Counted from the stretch's first letter, positions 11,996 through 31,910 are shown. The stretch is 64,000 nucleotides of DNA from Ziziphus jujuba (GCF_031755915.1 NC_083389.1:25825001-25889000), one strand, 5' to 3'. Made by a program: numbers and translations. Notes: generated by a model not told the origin, from the letters alone.

Positions 11996-13543
11996 TTAAA
12001 AGTGATCAATTTCTTTTCTTTGTACTTGTTCCTGAAGTAGAAAACGTTCCAGCTGTTCCTGAATAGCTTCTTTCAAAAGGGCTTCTGCTTTCTCGGTAAA
12101 TGTCTTGGTAGAAGCTATCATTTTTTGGAACTGAGGTTTATTCGCTTTTAAGTAAGTACGTAACTTAACGAGAAATTTCCTTACCTACCCAATTTCTAAT
12201 GAATCAAGATAACCATTGTTCCAGTATAAATAGTCATTATCTGTTCTTCCATCGCGAGAGGGGCTGATTGAGATTGTTTGAGCAACTCACGTAATTGTTG
12301 ACCTCTTGCCAATTGATTCTGAGTAGCTTTATCGAGATCATAAGCGAATTGTGCAAAGGCTTCTAATTCTGCGAATTGCACCAATTCCAATTTTAATTTG
12401 CTAGCTACTTGTTTCATGGCTTTAATTTGAGCTGCGGACCTTACTCTGGATACAGAAATATCCACATTAATAGCAGGTCTGATTCCAGCATTGGATAGAT
12501 CGGCGGATAAGAATATTTGTCCATCTGTAATGGAAATTACATTAGTAGGAATATAAGTCGAAACATCTCCCGATTGAATCTTAACTATTGGTAAAGCAGT
12601 CATGCTTCCTTCACCTAAATGAGAACTTGATTTAGCGGCTCTTTCCAAAAGGCATGAATGAAAATAAAAAACATCTCGCGGATAAACTTCTTGGCCCGGT
12701 GGTCTGCGTAATAAAAGAGACATTTGGCGATAAACCTGTGCTTGTTTTGAGAGATTGTCATAAATAATTGAAGTGTGTTGTTCACGGTACATAAAATATT
12801 TAGCCAGAGCAGCTCCTATATAAGGAGCGAGGTATTATAATGTAGCCGAAGAATCGGCCATTTCAGCTACCACAATAGTGTAATCCATTGCTCCCCTTTC
12901 TTGTAAAGCAGTCACCACCTGAGGCACAGAAGATGCTTTTTGACCAATAGCTACATAAACGCATATTACATTTTGCCCTTATTGATTGAGAATCGTATCT
13001 GTGGCTACTGCTGTTTTACCGGTTTGCCTATCCCCAACAATTAATTCTCGCTGACCACGTCCTATAGGAATCATCGAATCAATAGCAATAAGTCCTGTTC
13101 GAAGAGGCTTATATACCGAACGTCTCAAAATAATACCCGGGGCAGGAGATTCAATTAACCGGGATTCAGAAGCTGAAATTTCACCTCGACCATCAATAGG
13201 TTTAGCCAGAGCATTTATAACACGGTCCAAAAAAAGCCTCACTTGCAAGGATCTGAGCAATTCTTCTTGTTGCTTTTACAGAACTTCCCTCTTGTATCAT
13301 CAAACCGTCACCCATTAATACAACACCGACATTATTTGATTCAAAATTCAGAGCAATGCCTATCGTACCTTCTTCAAATTCTACTAATTCCCCCGCCATT
13401 ACTTCATCAATACCATAAATACGAGCAATGTCGTCGCCTACTTGGAGTATAGTACCGGTATTTAAAATCTTTACTTCTCTATTATATTGCTCAATACGTT
13501 CACGAATAATGTTACTAATTTCATCTGCTAGAATAGTTACCAT
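11996..13543 (-). pseudogene. atpA: atpA, CF1 ATP synthase alpha subunit
   Basis: Alpha subunit of plastid F1 ATPase. Starts [20 protein letters not shown] and ends with [11 protein letters not shown] before TAA at 11996. The Walker A region is kept as [11 protein letters not shown], and the [10 protein letters not shown] context is readable. An extra base near 13225 shifts the frame ([10 protein letters not shown] where SEAYLGRVIN is usual). Further breaks lie at 12793-12978 and after 12196. Length ~1.55 kb is full size. First gene of the atpA-F-H-I cluster, in plastid order. Confidence 0.94.
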
Positions 13544-13602
13544 CAGTATTTCTTAATTCTTTATTTTTGTTTGAAAGAAAAATAATGCCTGCAATGGAAA
13601 GA

Positions 13603-14889
13603 CTAACCCTTTATTTCTTTCATCGTTCCAAACATCCCAATATTAGTATTGATGGTACGTAAATGTAACTTGGTGTTCAAACAACTATTCAAAGTTCGTA
13701 GAGCTCCTTGTAAGGCTTGTTGGAAAACCCATTGTCGAATTTGATTAATAGCTTTTTGTTGTTCAAAATGAATGGTTTCATTTTTGTAATTTTATAGTTG
13801 TACCAAGGTTTTATAAGTTGAATTAATGAAATTCAATTTTTCTTGTTCTATTTCAGAGTATCAATTCCCTCGAAACTGCTCCGCTTCCATTTCTACTTTC
13901 TGCAAGCTGGATCGGGCTTTTTCTTGACGTTCCACTACCCCCCCATGTAGTTCTTCTAAATCTTGAATAGTCTTCAATCTCCGCTGTTTTCAGTTATCTA
14001 ATAAATCACTTAATGAAAGTAGATTATCTTTCCATTCATTTCAAAACTTGCACGATCCCTTCCTGAACCAAACATGAATGTTTCGATTCATTTGGCTCTC
14101 ACGCCCAATTACTTATGTATGGGGGAAGTTCCCTAGCTTTTTTTAATGTAATGAGCCTATCCTCTTTTCTAATTCATATTTGTGAAAGTATAGAAACTGA
14201 TCACTAATCCAAGAACATAATATTCGGAGGACTCTTCGGACCAAACAAATAATTGTCAGCAAAGTTGTTTTTTTTTTTTGTTTTTTTGTTTTTTTTTCAA
14301 ATCCAAAGAATTCTTTTTATTTATACACAGGTCATCGATTCAGCATTGGATAAAAAAAAAGAAAAAAAAAGGGGGGGTGAAATATCCATTTTTCTAATTT
14401 TTAAAAATAAAATACAAATAATAGGTTCAAATCATTTTTTTATCGACATGAGTGTTTTATATTGAAAAAAAAATTCCAACTCTTTGAAACCATTTATGGA
14501 TTAACATATTATGTATTAACATAGTAGTAGAAAGAGTACCACGCTGCATCAGGACTTCAAGCAATTTAGCTTTAACCCTATTAACAATCCCACATTATTG
14601 GTTGATAGAGAATCAAAGTAGATTTACCAATGAATCACGAAACGCTATGGTTCTTAAATATGATTTCTTAATTTATTCAGAAGTAATTGGTGGAATCGTG
14701 CAATCGGTTGGATCCAGCTTATTCATGAAATAAACAACTCGCACACACTCCCTTTCCAAAAAAAATCAATACACCAAAGACTACACTTAGATTTATTGGA
14801 TTTGTTGCTAAAATATCGGTATTAAACTCGAAACTCCCGACGAATGGCCAATAACCCAAGGAAAGGAAAGAATCAGTTACATTTTTCAT
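13603..14889 (-). pseudogene. atpF: atpF, CF0 subunit I, with group II intron
   Basis: Peripheral stalk subunit b-type. Exon 1 is ~14745-14889, starting [20 protein letters not shown]. Exon 2 is 13603-~14013, starting LSDLLDN and ending [11 protein letters not shown]. Exon 2 has several in-frame stops: DN-stop-KQR (CGA to TGA), GN-stop-YSE, QL-stop-NYK. The intron (~730 nt) starts GTGTGCGAG. Its presence argues against those Malpighiales lineages that lost the atpF intron. Confidence 0.92.
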
Positions 14890-15327
14890 ATGATCTCCTC
14901 TTTCTTATTCTTATAGATAGACTAATTATCTATATTTTTCTATTCTATTATTTTTCTAAATTAAATAGGAATAGGGTAAAAGTCAAAATATATGTATATA
15001 TTGATTTATAGATGTAAATGGATTTTTTTTTTCAATTGGAAATTTCCAATAAGAATGATACTTGTTAGAATTAGGTACCAGGTCTTATGTCAGTTGCGAA
15101 ATAAAATTTATCATTTGTTGCAATACTTCCTAAAAAAAGTTCCATTACACTAAGAGAAGAAAGCAAGTTAATCGGCTAATTTAACTCCTCATCCTCAAAC
15201 CAATCCTTCCAGGGGGTTGTTGTCACAACGAGTACGAAATTGTAGGAGTGAAATCTTAATATAATTTGAAAAGGCAAGAGCAGTAAATCCAAGGAAATAA
15301 AAAAGAAAAACAAAAATATTTTTAGGA
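14890..15327. other. atpF-atpH spacer
   Basis: AT-rich spacer; no gene recognised. Confidence 0.55.
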
Positions 15328-16650
<1,323 letters not shown>

Positions 16651-17393
16651 TCAATGATGACCTTCCATGCATTTGCCTATACAAGCCGCAGCTAAGGTTG
16701 CAAAAATAAGAGCTTGAATGCCACTTGTAAATAATCCATGGAACATGATAGGTATAGGAACCATTAAAGGTACTAAAGAAACAAGAACAACAACTACTAA
16801 TTCATCGGCTAATATATTTCTGAAAAGTTGAAAACTAAGCGATAAGGGTTTTGTGAAATCTTCTAAGATGTTAATCGGCAAAAGGATTGGGGTTGGTTGA
16901 ATTTAGTTACCGAAATAACCTAATCCCATTATTGAAAGGCCCACATAGAAATATGCTACTGACGTAAGTAAAGCTAAAGCAACAGTAGTATTTATATCAT
17001 TTATGGGCGCGGCTAACTCCCCATGAGGTAACTATATGATTTTCCTGGGTAAAAGAGCCCCTGACCAATTCGAAACAAAAATAAATAAGAACATAGTTCC
17101 AATAAATGGAACCCAGGGCCATATTCTTCTCCAATCTGTATTTTACTCACGTCTCAAATGAATTCAAGGACATATTCAAAGAAATTCTGACTGTCAGTCA
17201 GAATGGTTTGTGGATTACGAACAACTATAATGGCTGAACCTAATAAGATAGCAATTACAACCCAAGAAGTAATAAGTACTTGGCCATGGACTTGGAAACT
17301 TCCTATTTGCCAATAGAAATGTTGGCCTATTTCCACACCGGATAGATCATATAACTCTTTTAATGTGTTAATGGAACATAATAAAACATTCAT
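16651..17393 (-). pseudogene. atpI: atpI, CF0 subunit IV (a)
   Basis: Membrane subunit a of the plastid ATP synthase. Starts [19 protein letters not shown], ends [13 protein letters not shown]. Codon following FFEYVLEFI, usually Arg, is TGA at 17154. Net length is one base short of the usual 744, and the middle (16882-17150) is out of frame. The functional helix still shows [18 protein letters not shown], but the essential Arg of LSFRLFGNI has become Gln. Confidence 0.93.
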
Positions 17394-17606
17394 ATTAGCC
17401 TCTGAAAGAAATAGAACTTTAAAAGGAATTATTTTGATTCAACCATCTCATTTTTTATTTGCATACTTGCATTGGATATTTGAATACCTACTAATCGCAT
17501 AATATCCTCGGTTATTTTTATCTCTTTTGTGCGATTTAGAAATATAACCGATTCAATAAATCTATTCTATGGAGTTCCAAAAATAATTTACTTATCTTAT
17601 TATTAA

Positions 17607-18100
<494 letters not shown>

Positions 18101-19320
18101 AAGTACTGCTAATTGAATTTAGGAACCAAACTGTATCAATTTTTTTATAGATCTTCCTACAAAGCCTTTTTTTATTTTAATTTCACTATTTAAATTAAAA
18201 TTCCATTTTGAAATGGAAATAAAAAAACATCTTCATTTCGAAACGGTATTTAATTCTAGTGGAGTAATGGATTCTATGAATAATATATGAACCCTTTCAA
18301 TCAAACAAATATTGCAATTATTCCCATGTTTGTATTTTGACAGGAATACAAATGGTAGGAAATTGATTCCAACTGTATTCTTCATAATTTTTCTATTTCG
18401 ATGATCTGATTCTTACCAAAGTTATATATGGGCAATGGGAAAGAACGAAACCCTTTTTTATTTTTTATTTTTATTTTTTTACTGTTCAAAGAGAAAAGAA
18501 ATCGATTATTACATGGATACACATTTTTTATGGGAAACAACATAGTGGTTGTCCAACGAGATACTACAACTCCACATAATAAAATATTGTCTTGGCAAGT
18601 CACATATTGCGCACTTACCGCTTGTTATATTATGTGGTTTATTATTTTATAAATTTTATTTATGCTGTGCTTGCTTTATTGAACTCATTTCATATCATGG
18701 TTCAAACGTTAAAAACCGGTGAGGTTTACTAATCCTTTTCGAAATCCGAAGAAGTTCCCACGGAACCCCCCGGAACCTCTGTCAACTGCTCAATCAATTA
18801 CTTCTTTGTCAGAATGATAACAAATAGATTACTTGCTTTTATTTTATCCATACCCTTTTTTCCTTCATTGGTTTTTTTCTTTCTTTCAATGGCTATCAGG
18901 ATTCATATTAAAAATAATTAGTAGCATACGAATAAGAGTTGTCTTTCGATTACTTCCGATTATTAATTGGAATCAACACAAATTAAATAGAACTAGATGA
19001 AGAAATAGAATTGGGACACGACACTATGTAATTTATATATGGAATTTATATCTATATATATGAAGATAATAATGTAGATTGATATATATTAAATTAACCT
19101 ATATCTTCAGACAGTAAACTTTATACAGTATAATGACAATACTAGATAGTATGGTAGAAAGATATGAATCTTTCTTTCTACCATACTATCATCTCTCATA
19201 GAATACTGCTAATTCTATTTCGTTCATTTCATTCATTTAATATGCGAAATTGGAATCTTTTTCATTTTATTTCTTTTCTTCAATCATTGATAAGAACTAA
19301 AAAGTCAAGTTTAATTCAAA
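18101..19320. other. petN-psbM spacer
   Basis: Typical long AT-rich spacer. Holds a perfect 18-bp inverted repeat listed separately; no gene recognised. Confidence 0.6.
19145..19190. repeat. Perfect inverted repeat, petN-psbM spacer
   Basis: Arms GATAGTATGGTAGAAAGA and TCTTTCTACCATACTATC, 18 bp each with a 10-nt loop, no mismatch. Such plastid hairpins usually form mRNA 3' ends and are small-inversion hotspots. Confidence 0.8.
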
Positions 19321-19886
<566 letters not shown>

Positions 19887-19960
19887 CGAGACTGACGAGG
19901 CTCAAACCTGCAGCTTCCGCCTTGACAGGGGGGTGCTCTGACCAATTGAACCACAATCCC
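19887..19960 (-). tRNA. trnD-GUC: trnD-GUC
   Basis: Aspartate tRNA, 74 nt, GGGATTGTGGTTCAATTGG at the 5' end, anticodon GTC in CTGTCAAGG. T loop reads GGTTTGAGCC where GGTTCGAGCC is usual, and the anticodon stem has a C-for-G change (CCCCCC). Decayed but clear. Confidence 0.9.
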
Positions 19961-20409
19961 AAGAAAATAACATAATAAAATAAAGTGTACAGTATACCTA
20001 TTCTTAATGATTTCATTCAAACCCTTTCGATTTAGATTTTCGATTAGAATTGTCATGTTGGAACAGAGAAGTGAGTGATATATTTCTATCCATATGGATA
20101 TGCGCTTTAGCAAAAGCCGCATGGATTACTAATAATCTTTTCATTATTGCCAAATCAATTGGATAATCAATCTTTCAATGAAAAAGTTAATTTTTCTTTA
20201 TTTTACTCTTGTCCTTAGCCTTCACACTTACCAATCATGATATTAATCTAGATCATTAGAAAAATTAGAATTTGTATGAAAAAAAATTAATTAAATAGAA
20301 TAACTAAATAGTGGTAGAGATATATCAAAAAATTTCTTTTTTTCCAATTGGGATTGAGCATTTCGGGAAAACTACAAATGGGTTATATCATGGTGGATCG
20401 GCGAATTAT
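19961..20409. other. trnD-trnY spacer
   Basis: AT-rich spacer, no gene recognised. Confidence 0.55.
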
Positions 20410-20493
20410 TGGGTCGAGCTGTATTTGAAGCGGCGTAGATATATTGCCAACAAATTTATAGTCTGTCCCCATTAACCGCTCGGGCATCGACCC
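20410..20493 (-). tRNA. trnY-GUA: trnY-GUA with altered anticodon
   Basis: Tyrosine tRNA of class II size (84 nt), GGGTCGATGCCCGAGCGG at the 5' end. The anticodon loop, usually CTGTAAA, reads CTATAAA, so the anticodon is ATA. Other changes in the T stem (CTTCAAATAC). Dead copy. Confidence 0.85.
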
Positions 20494-20557
20494 CAGGACA
20501 GGAAGAAGCAATTTCATGCTTATTGATAGTCCATGATCAACTTCCTTTCATAGTACC

Positions 20558-20631
20558 CTACCCCCAGGGGAAGTCGAATCCCCGCTGCCTCCTTGAAAGA
20601 GAGATGTCCTTAACTACGAGACGATGGGGGC
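20558..20631 (-). tRNA. trnE-UUC: trnE-UUC
   Basis: Glutamate tRNA; in plastids it also primes tetrapyrrole synthesis. GCCCCCATCGTCTCGTAG at the 5' end, anticodon TTC in CTTTCAAGG, T arm GGGGATTCGACTTCCCC intact. The D arm is altered (usual TAGTGGTTCAGG). Confidence 0.88.
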
Positions 20632-21323
20632 ATACTTGCCCAACCGCTATCATACTATGCTCATATTATGAATAGTTTTTTGAAATTGTCAATACACAAT
20701 ATAATAAAATGGGAATGGTATGACTCAATACAAAGTATAGCACTTTTCGGTGAGTAATTGGTCTACCAGAAAGGGGGATTAAACCCCATTCTTACGCTTT
20801 CATTCATCGATTCACTCATTGTTAAGATTAGGAGGGCATATTTCTACTCACACTAAGATAGAAAATTCAAATAAAAAATTGATAAGTTATTGAATTTTTT
20901 TCTCTGAATTTGTTTTGGTTTAGAGGACAGGCCGGATCTCTTTATCAATAATTGCTTCGATAAAATATTTCAGAGCTATGTTGAATTGGTAGGTACATGT
21001 ATCAATCAAATGAATTTCGTTATAACGGAAAATAATGGAAAGAAATTAAGGTCGGCCAGTCTAAAAACAATTCATTGCATTGATATTTATCAAATCCAAT
21101 ATCAATAAACCTTTTTTTACCTACACTTACTAGTATATTCTATACTCACTAGGTAAATCAAATTGAGCATTCCTGAATGACCCACTATGCATCTAGGATA
21201 TATCTATTACATAGATTATAACGTATAAACATATAAGATATGTCTATAGACATATAACATATAATAAGTATATACACTAAACTCATAGTAACTAGCGGCT
21301 TATTCAGGAGTTGAAGTAAAGCG
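20632..21323. other. trnE-trnT spacer
   Basis: AT-rich spacer, no gene recognised. Confidence 0.55.
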
Positions 21324-21395
21324 GCCCTTTTAACTCAATGGTAGAGTAACGCCACAGTAAGGCGTAAGTCATCGGTTCAAATCCGATAAGGGGCT
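21324..21395 (+). tRNA. trnT-GGU: trnT-GGU with altered anticodon loop
   Basis: Threonine tRNA, 72 nt, GCCCTTTTAACTCAATGG to AAGGGGCT. The anticodon loop, usually ATGGTAA, reads ACAGTAA. Both the anticodon (GGT to AGT) and the conserved U33 are lost. Confidence 0.87.
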
Positions 21396-25187
<3,792 letters not shown>

Positions 25188-25331
25188 GACGGGAAGCCTG
25201 ATGCTTGAGTAGGAATCAATTTGACTCCATCATACGTATTGGGATAGCCGAGCCAGTCCTGTTTATGATACTGAAAGGGCAAAACCAATAAAATAAAGAA
25301 AAGCAACAAATCTATTCACCAAACCAGGAAA

Positions 25332-25423
25332 AGAGAGAGAGGGATTTGAACCTTCGATAATTCTTTGTTTCGAACTATACCAGTTTTCAAGACTGGAGCT
25401 ATCAACCACTCAGCCATCTCTCC
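25332..25423 (-). tRNA. trnS-UGA: trnS-UGA
   Basis: Serine tRNA with long variable arm, GGAGAGATGGCTGAGTGG at the 5' end, anticodon TGA in GTCTTGAAAAC. T arm GGTTCAAATCC replaces GGTTCGAATCC. Lies between psbC and psbZ as expected. Confidence 0.88.
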
Positions 25424-25761
25424 GAAAGGTAATTTCTATTTTATTTTTTTTTCCGCTGAATAGAACACGGACATATGAGTTGATACCATTACTATCTATA
25501 GAAAGATATCAGTTATGAATCTATAGGCCTATCTGTCTGTATATATATATAGATGCCCCTTTGTAAAGTAAAAAAGCCACCCTCGATTCTATGCCTTAAT
25601 AAAAAAAGTGGCAAAAGTCGGTAATAAGTCATATAGAATCAATGATGGAGTCATGGTAAAATACTTCTATGATGCATTTTTTTTTTTTTTTTACAATTTT
25701 TTGGCTGATAAAGAGATCAAATGGTATAATTCTTTTGTTGGTAGATTGGAGGATTAGAAAC

Positions 25762-25950
25762 ATGACTATTGCTTTCCAATTGGCTTTTTTTGGATTAATT
25801 GCTACTTCATCAGTCTTATTGATTAGTGTACCCATTGTATATGCTTCTCCTGATGGTTGGGCGGGTAACAAAAATGTTGTATTTTCCGGTATATCATTAT
25901 GGATTGGATTAGTCTTTCTGATGGGTATCCTTAATTCTCTCATCTCTTGA
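25762..25950 (+). CDS. psbZ: psbZ (ycf9), photosystem II subunit Z
   Basis: Complete 62-residue frame, [20 protein letters not shown] to [12 protein letters not shown], the family length with two membrane spans. Start fixed by MTIAFQL and a GGAGG motif 11 nt upstream; in-frame codons further upstream are not psbZ. Usual PDGWSSNK reads PDGWAGNK. No stop or indel. Confidence 0.92.
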   Translation: MTIAFQLAFFGLIATSSVLLISVPIVYASPDGWAGNKNVVFSGISLWIGLVFLMGILNSLIS

Positions 25951-26406
25951 ACCTATTCGCTTTAGATCTACAACTGACCCCTCCCCGAATTATTTCAGGT
26001 TATGAGACACATTAAAATTCCATATAAGCCCTAAAAATAAAATAAAAATAAGGAAAAAAATTTCTAAAAATCAGAAGGAAGAGTCAAACTTATTGTGTTT
26101 GTGTATTTGTTTTGTAAATTTTGTTTATATTTATATAAATATGAAATAAATATGTATTATAAACTATATAAACAAATATTATATCAAAATAAATATAATA
26201 AGATATATAAACAAAAAAAAAGGTTATTTATTTTTTTATTCACAATATATCATAATATAATAAATTTTTAAAATTATATAAAATTATATTATATATATAA
26301 TTAGATATACTATAAATAACATAAAATATAAAAATGAAAGAGAGTATTTGGCCCAGCTCTGCTCCAATATAATCTATACATTTCGTATTAGGAATGAAAA
26401 AAAGAT
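25951..26406. other. psbZ-trnG spacer
   Basis: Very AT-rich; no gene recognised. Confidence 0.55.
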
Positions 26407-26477
26407 GCCGATATAGTCGAATGGTAAAATTTCTCTTTGCCAAGGAGAAGATGCGGGTTCGATTCCTGCTATCCGCC
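26407..26477 (+). tRNA. trnG-GCC: trnG-GCC
   Basis: Glycine tRNA, 71 nt, anticodon GCC in CTTTGCCAAGG, T arm GGGTTCGATTCC. Acceptor 5' end is GCCGATA for GCGGATA, one stem change. Confidence 0.88.
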
Positions 26478-26653
26478 CGGAATAATAACTTAATGTATTT
26501 AAGTTAATAGAATAAAGGATTAAGTAAAGTTTATCACAATAGTATATTGGTTCTATCCCCCCTTCTTTTCCTCCCTTTCCCAAAGAAAAAGGTAATTAAT
26601 TACTAGTTAACAAATTAACAAAACCAAACCTAAATTTTTTTGTCAAAAAAATG

Positions 26654-26727
26654 TTGCAGAGACGGCATTTGAACTAGTGACCTCAAGATTATGAGCCTTG
26701 CGAGGTACCAAGTTGCTCTACCCCACG
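26654..26727 (-). tRNA. trnfM-CAU: trnfM-CAU
   Basis: Initiator Met tRNA of bacterial type, 74 nt, CGTGGGGTAGAGCAACTTGG at the 5' end. Anticodon CAT in GGCTCATAATC; anticodon stem has a mismatch (AATCTTGAGG for AACCTTGAGG). T arm also changed. Confidence 0.88.
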
Positions 26728-26888
26728 ATGAAAAGATGAGTGCGAAACTAATGGGAAAATAAGGATTGAACGCGCACCTCAACCATATCTGTACAAATAG
26801 GATAGCCCATTTATACAGAATGGTAAAGGGGCCCCCTATGATCATCGATCATAGAAATGAATAGAAAAATGAAGAGATAGTTTAATCC

Positions 26889-27191
26889 TTACCAACTCGA
26901 TCTTGTTGCTTCGCACAACAAACATGCATAAACCATTTCACGAAGTATGTGTCCAGATAGATCAAAGTCTCGATAGTTAGCTCTCGGTCTTCCAGTTGAA
27001 AAACAACGTCGATGAAGGCGTGTAAGTGCACTATTACGGGGTGGGGATTGTAACTTTCCATGAATTTCCCATTTTTCACTCAATGATGGAACTTTCCTTA
27101 TTTCTTTTTTTGAGGATCGACAAATCAAATGATATTTTTGTTCCAAATTTTGCCTCTTCTTCTCCGTCTGAATCAAACTTTTTCTTGCCAT
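26889..27191 (-). CDS. rps14: rps14, ribosomal protein S14
   Basis: Complete 100-residue frame, [20 protein letters not shown] to [10 protein letters not shown], exact family length. Core motif [15 protein letters not shown] is kept; LSGHILREM follows. Differences such as RR to CR, GLS to DLS and PGAT to CEAT indicate drift without selection or a few hundred changes too few to hit a stop. Downstream of psaB, as in the plastid psaA-psaB-rps14 operon. Confidence 0.93.
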   Translation of the reverse strand: MARKSLIQTEKKRQNLEQKYHLICRSSKKEIRKVPSLSEKWEIHGKLQSPPRNSALTRLHRRCFSTGRPRANYRDFDLSGHILREMVYACLLCEATRSSW

Positions 27192-27325
27192 AATGGTTCA
27201 ATTCCTATTAGTTTAGTTTCAATGATACAAGTCGGGTCCTAAATGTAGAAATATAAGAAGGCAGTCCCCTTCTCCACCGAAAGAAATGATATTATTGAGG
27301 ATAATACAACACATAAAAAAAAGAA

Positions 27326-29088
<1,763 letters not shown>

Positions 29089-29277
29089 TGATGTGATTCT
29101 ACCCGTTCCCACACATCCATCCATGTCTCAGAGTACATCCATACCTCGGAGGGCAACCATACCTCGGATACCTCATAAGGCATCCATACTTCGGAGGACA
29201 TCCACACCTCGGGGAGCATTTTACCTCGGACAACATCAGTCCATCCATGTCTCGGACAACACTGGTGTCATCCATGT
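29089..29277 (+). repeat. 5' LTR fragment of the outer element
   Basis: First ~189 bp of the LTR. It differs at about 10 of 188 positions from the 3' LTR at 39490. Joined to gag at a four-base overlap ATGT (29274-29277). Confidence 0.88.
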
Positions 29278-29568
29278 TGCATGTAGCAATTAAGCTTGAG
29301 AACCAATTCAAGAGGAGGGGTGTTAGCACACGGTTTGGAGGAGTTTCTAGCAATGGAAGGACAAGGTCAAGTAGCTGGGAAAACAATTCCACCTATGAAA
29401 GCAAGCTGAAGCCGAAACTTGGTGAAGAAGCTACCAACCGGCCGAGAAGAGAATTTAAAACCGAATCTGCCCAAGCCATTAAAGGCGAGGTAAAATCTGA
29501 ACCTAAACCTCAAAAGTCAAGAGAAATTATTTGTTTCAAGTGCCAAGGAAGAGGACATATAGCCAGCC
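29274..29568 (+). pseudogene. Outer element gag fragment (nucleocapsid part)
   Basis: Begins inside gag at MLHVAIKLENQFKRRG and reads to the CCHC zinc knuckle CFKCQGRGHIAS, where the nested element splits the knuckle. The rest continues at 37812 (NRRIMVLKGDGE). A capsid-type amino half is missing because of the LTR-gag deletion. Gag packages element RNA in cytoplasmic particles in this family. Confidence 0.88.
29564..29568. repeat. Target-site duplication, left copy (nested element)
   Basis: CAGCC in the outer gag; the right copy is 37807-37811. Confidence 0.9.
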
Positions 29569-30715
29569 TGATACGAACCTAGGATGACCTGCTCCTAAAC
29601 CCGTATTATATTAGCCCGGATCTTAATTAAGTTCAAGTTCTAATGGAATGGACCTCAACCCCTAACCAACCTGTGGTTAGAAACCTTGGTATAATGTAGA
29701 CGCCACAATAGGGGATGGAAAACCTATTGATAAGTCAAGCTAAAACAACCAATTCTCTAATGGTGTTTTAGGTGTTCTCAAAAAATAAAGAGATAATTAA
29801 TCTCACAAGTATTTTTTTAATCAAATCAAAGTTGTATTATTATTGAAAAATAAGCCTTTAAATAGGCTTGAAAGAAACAAACTAAACCCTAAAAAAATAA
29901 TTCAAAACCGGACTCCTATAGGAATTAGGAAACTTGACCGAATTCTAATATGTCCTAAACTAAGTTTGCTAAACTAAATTTGATTAATTAATTCCTTTAT
30001 TCTGAATTAGGAATTAATTAATTTACAATGAAAATTATAAAATACTAACTTTCCTAAACTTATTTGTCCAGAAAATAAATAAATAAAAACTAAAAAGTAA
30101 TGGTAGTTTCCTAAAACAAAAAGTAGAATAAAATTAGGAAACTATAATACTAGCTTTTTTGACTAATTTGACTTTGACCAATCTTTGACCTCTTTGAGCT
30201 CCAAATCAGCTTCTAGATGCTTTGTAGGATGCCAAATAAGCTGAATATGAAGTCCCACACGTTGCCCATGCTTGGAAAAATAAGAAAAGGCTAATACAGT
30301 AAAATACAGTAAAGCCAGCAAGCAATACAGCAAATTCGGCCAAATTGTTGATGCTGTCCGTACAAGCCCTTTTTGATTGCATTTGAGGCTGATTTAACTT
30401 GATTACATGACCTCTTAGGCATATGTATTGAACCCATAAATCATTGGAACCATTTCATGCTTCCCGGACTCCAAAAATGTACCAAAACCGTCACCCGGGT
30501 CCGTATCGGCTTCTATTGCTTGTATGAGTAAAACAGGCCTTGGTTCTTTAGATATGGCCAACCCCTCCTGACTATGACTTATTCCTTGTATGAAGACAGA
30601 AAGAGTTTCCTTGAACGTCTTGGCTTGGGCCCTAGTGATCGGTCCCACCTTCATTTGTATTGGGTCAGCACCCCAGCGGGTTGTCGGTCAAACAGTCTCG
30701 AGTGGATTCGCATCA
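29569..30715 (-). repeat. 3' LTR of the nested element
   Basis: 1,147 bp, no length difference from the 5' LTR; about 24 substitutions counted by eye (~2.1%). Its U3 codes the last ~100 residues of pol, including GPITRAQAKTFKETLSVF. Confidence 0.92.
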
Positions 30716-31910
30716 TTCCCCTCCTCTTGAAAAGGATTTGTCCTCAAATCGAAGTCATCACCTACAGCAAAAGGAGATAAATCAGCAACATTAAAGGTGG
30801 CTCTAACACTATACTCACCCGGTAGATCAAGTTTGTAGGCATTATCGTTTATACTCTCCAAAACTTGAAAAGGTCCATCACCCCTCGGCATGAGTTTTGA
30901 TTTCCTTTGTTCGGGAAATCTTTTTTTCCTTAAATGCAGCCACACCCAATGTCCAGGTTCAAACACCATTGATTTTTGGCCTTGATTAGCCACCCTTGCA
31001 TATTGCTCGGTCCTCGTCTCAATGTTTGCGCGGGTCTTTTCATGAATCTGCTTTACAAAATCAGCTTTTTGTTTTCCATCTAGATTAGCACGCTCACTTA
31101 AAGGCAAAGGTGTTAAATCTAATGGAGTCAAAGGATTAAAACCATAAACAATTCAAATGGAGTAAATTTAGTTGCTGAATGTAAAGACCTATTATATGCA
31201 AATTCAACATGTGGCAAACATTCTTCCCAAGTCCTTAAATTTCTACTAATTAATGCTCTCAACAATGCAGATAAGGTTCTATTTACTACTTCGGTTTGTC
31301 CATCAGTTTGTGGATGACAAGTAGTGGAAAATAAAAGCTTAGTACCTAATTTAGCCCACAATGTTTTCCAAAAATAGCTTAAGAACTTAGCATCCCTATC
31401 CGACACAATAGTTCTTGGCATTCCATGCAATCTCACAATTTCCTTGAAAAATAAATTAGCAATATTGGATGCATCATCAGTTTTGTTACATGCAATAAAA
31501 TGTGCCATCTTAGAAAACCTATCTACTACAACAAATATTGAATCCTTACCTGTCCTTGACCTAGGCAACCCAAGAATAAAATCCATAGACAAATCTACCC
31601 AAGGATAGGTAGGGATCGGCAAAGGCTTATACAATCCATGCGGTTTCAATGTTGATTTTGTTTTTCGGCACTTCAAACATCTTTCACAAATTCTCTCAAC
31701 ATCTCTCCTCATGTTAGGCCAATAAAAATGTTCTTGCAGCAAGGATAAAGTTTTTAAAACACCAAAATGGCCCATTAAACCACCCCCATGTCCTTCCCGA
31801 ACCAATAATTCCCTAATACTACAATTAGGCACACAAAGTTTGTTTTTCTTAAACAAATATCCCTCAAATATGTAAAATTTATTAAATCCATGTTTCAAAC
31901 AGGTTCTAAA
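30415..31910 (-). pseudogene. Integrase and pol carboxy end of the nested element
   Basis: Integrase joins element DNA to the chromosome. A zinc-binding HHCC module is seen around [15 protein letters not shown] and [10 protein letters not shown]. The catalytic core includes [35 protein letters not shown] and [18 protein letters not shown]-like end follows ([20 protein letters not shown]). A frameshift lies at ~31130 and a TAA precedes the zinc module near 31915. The frame passes the purine tract and enters the LTR; a stop in NPLETV ends it early in this copy. Confidence 0.93.
30716..30728 (-). promoter_or_regulatory. Polypurine tract of the nested element
   Basis: AAGAGGAGGGGAA on the minus strand, directly before the 3' LTR; primes plus-strand DNA synthesis in LTR elements. 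Confidence 0.8.
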
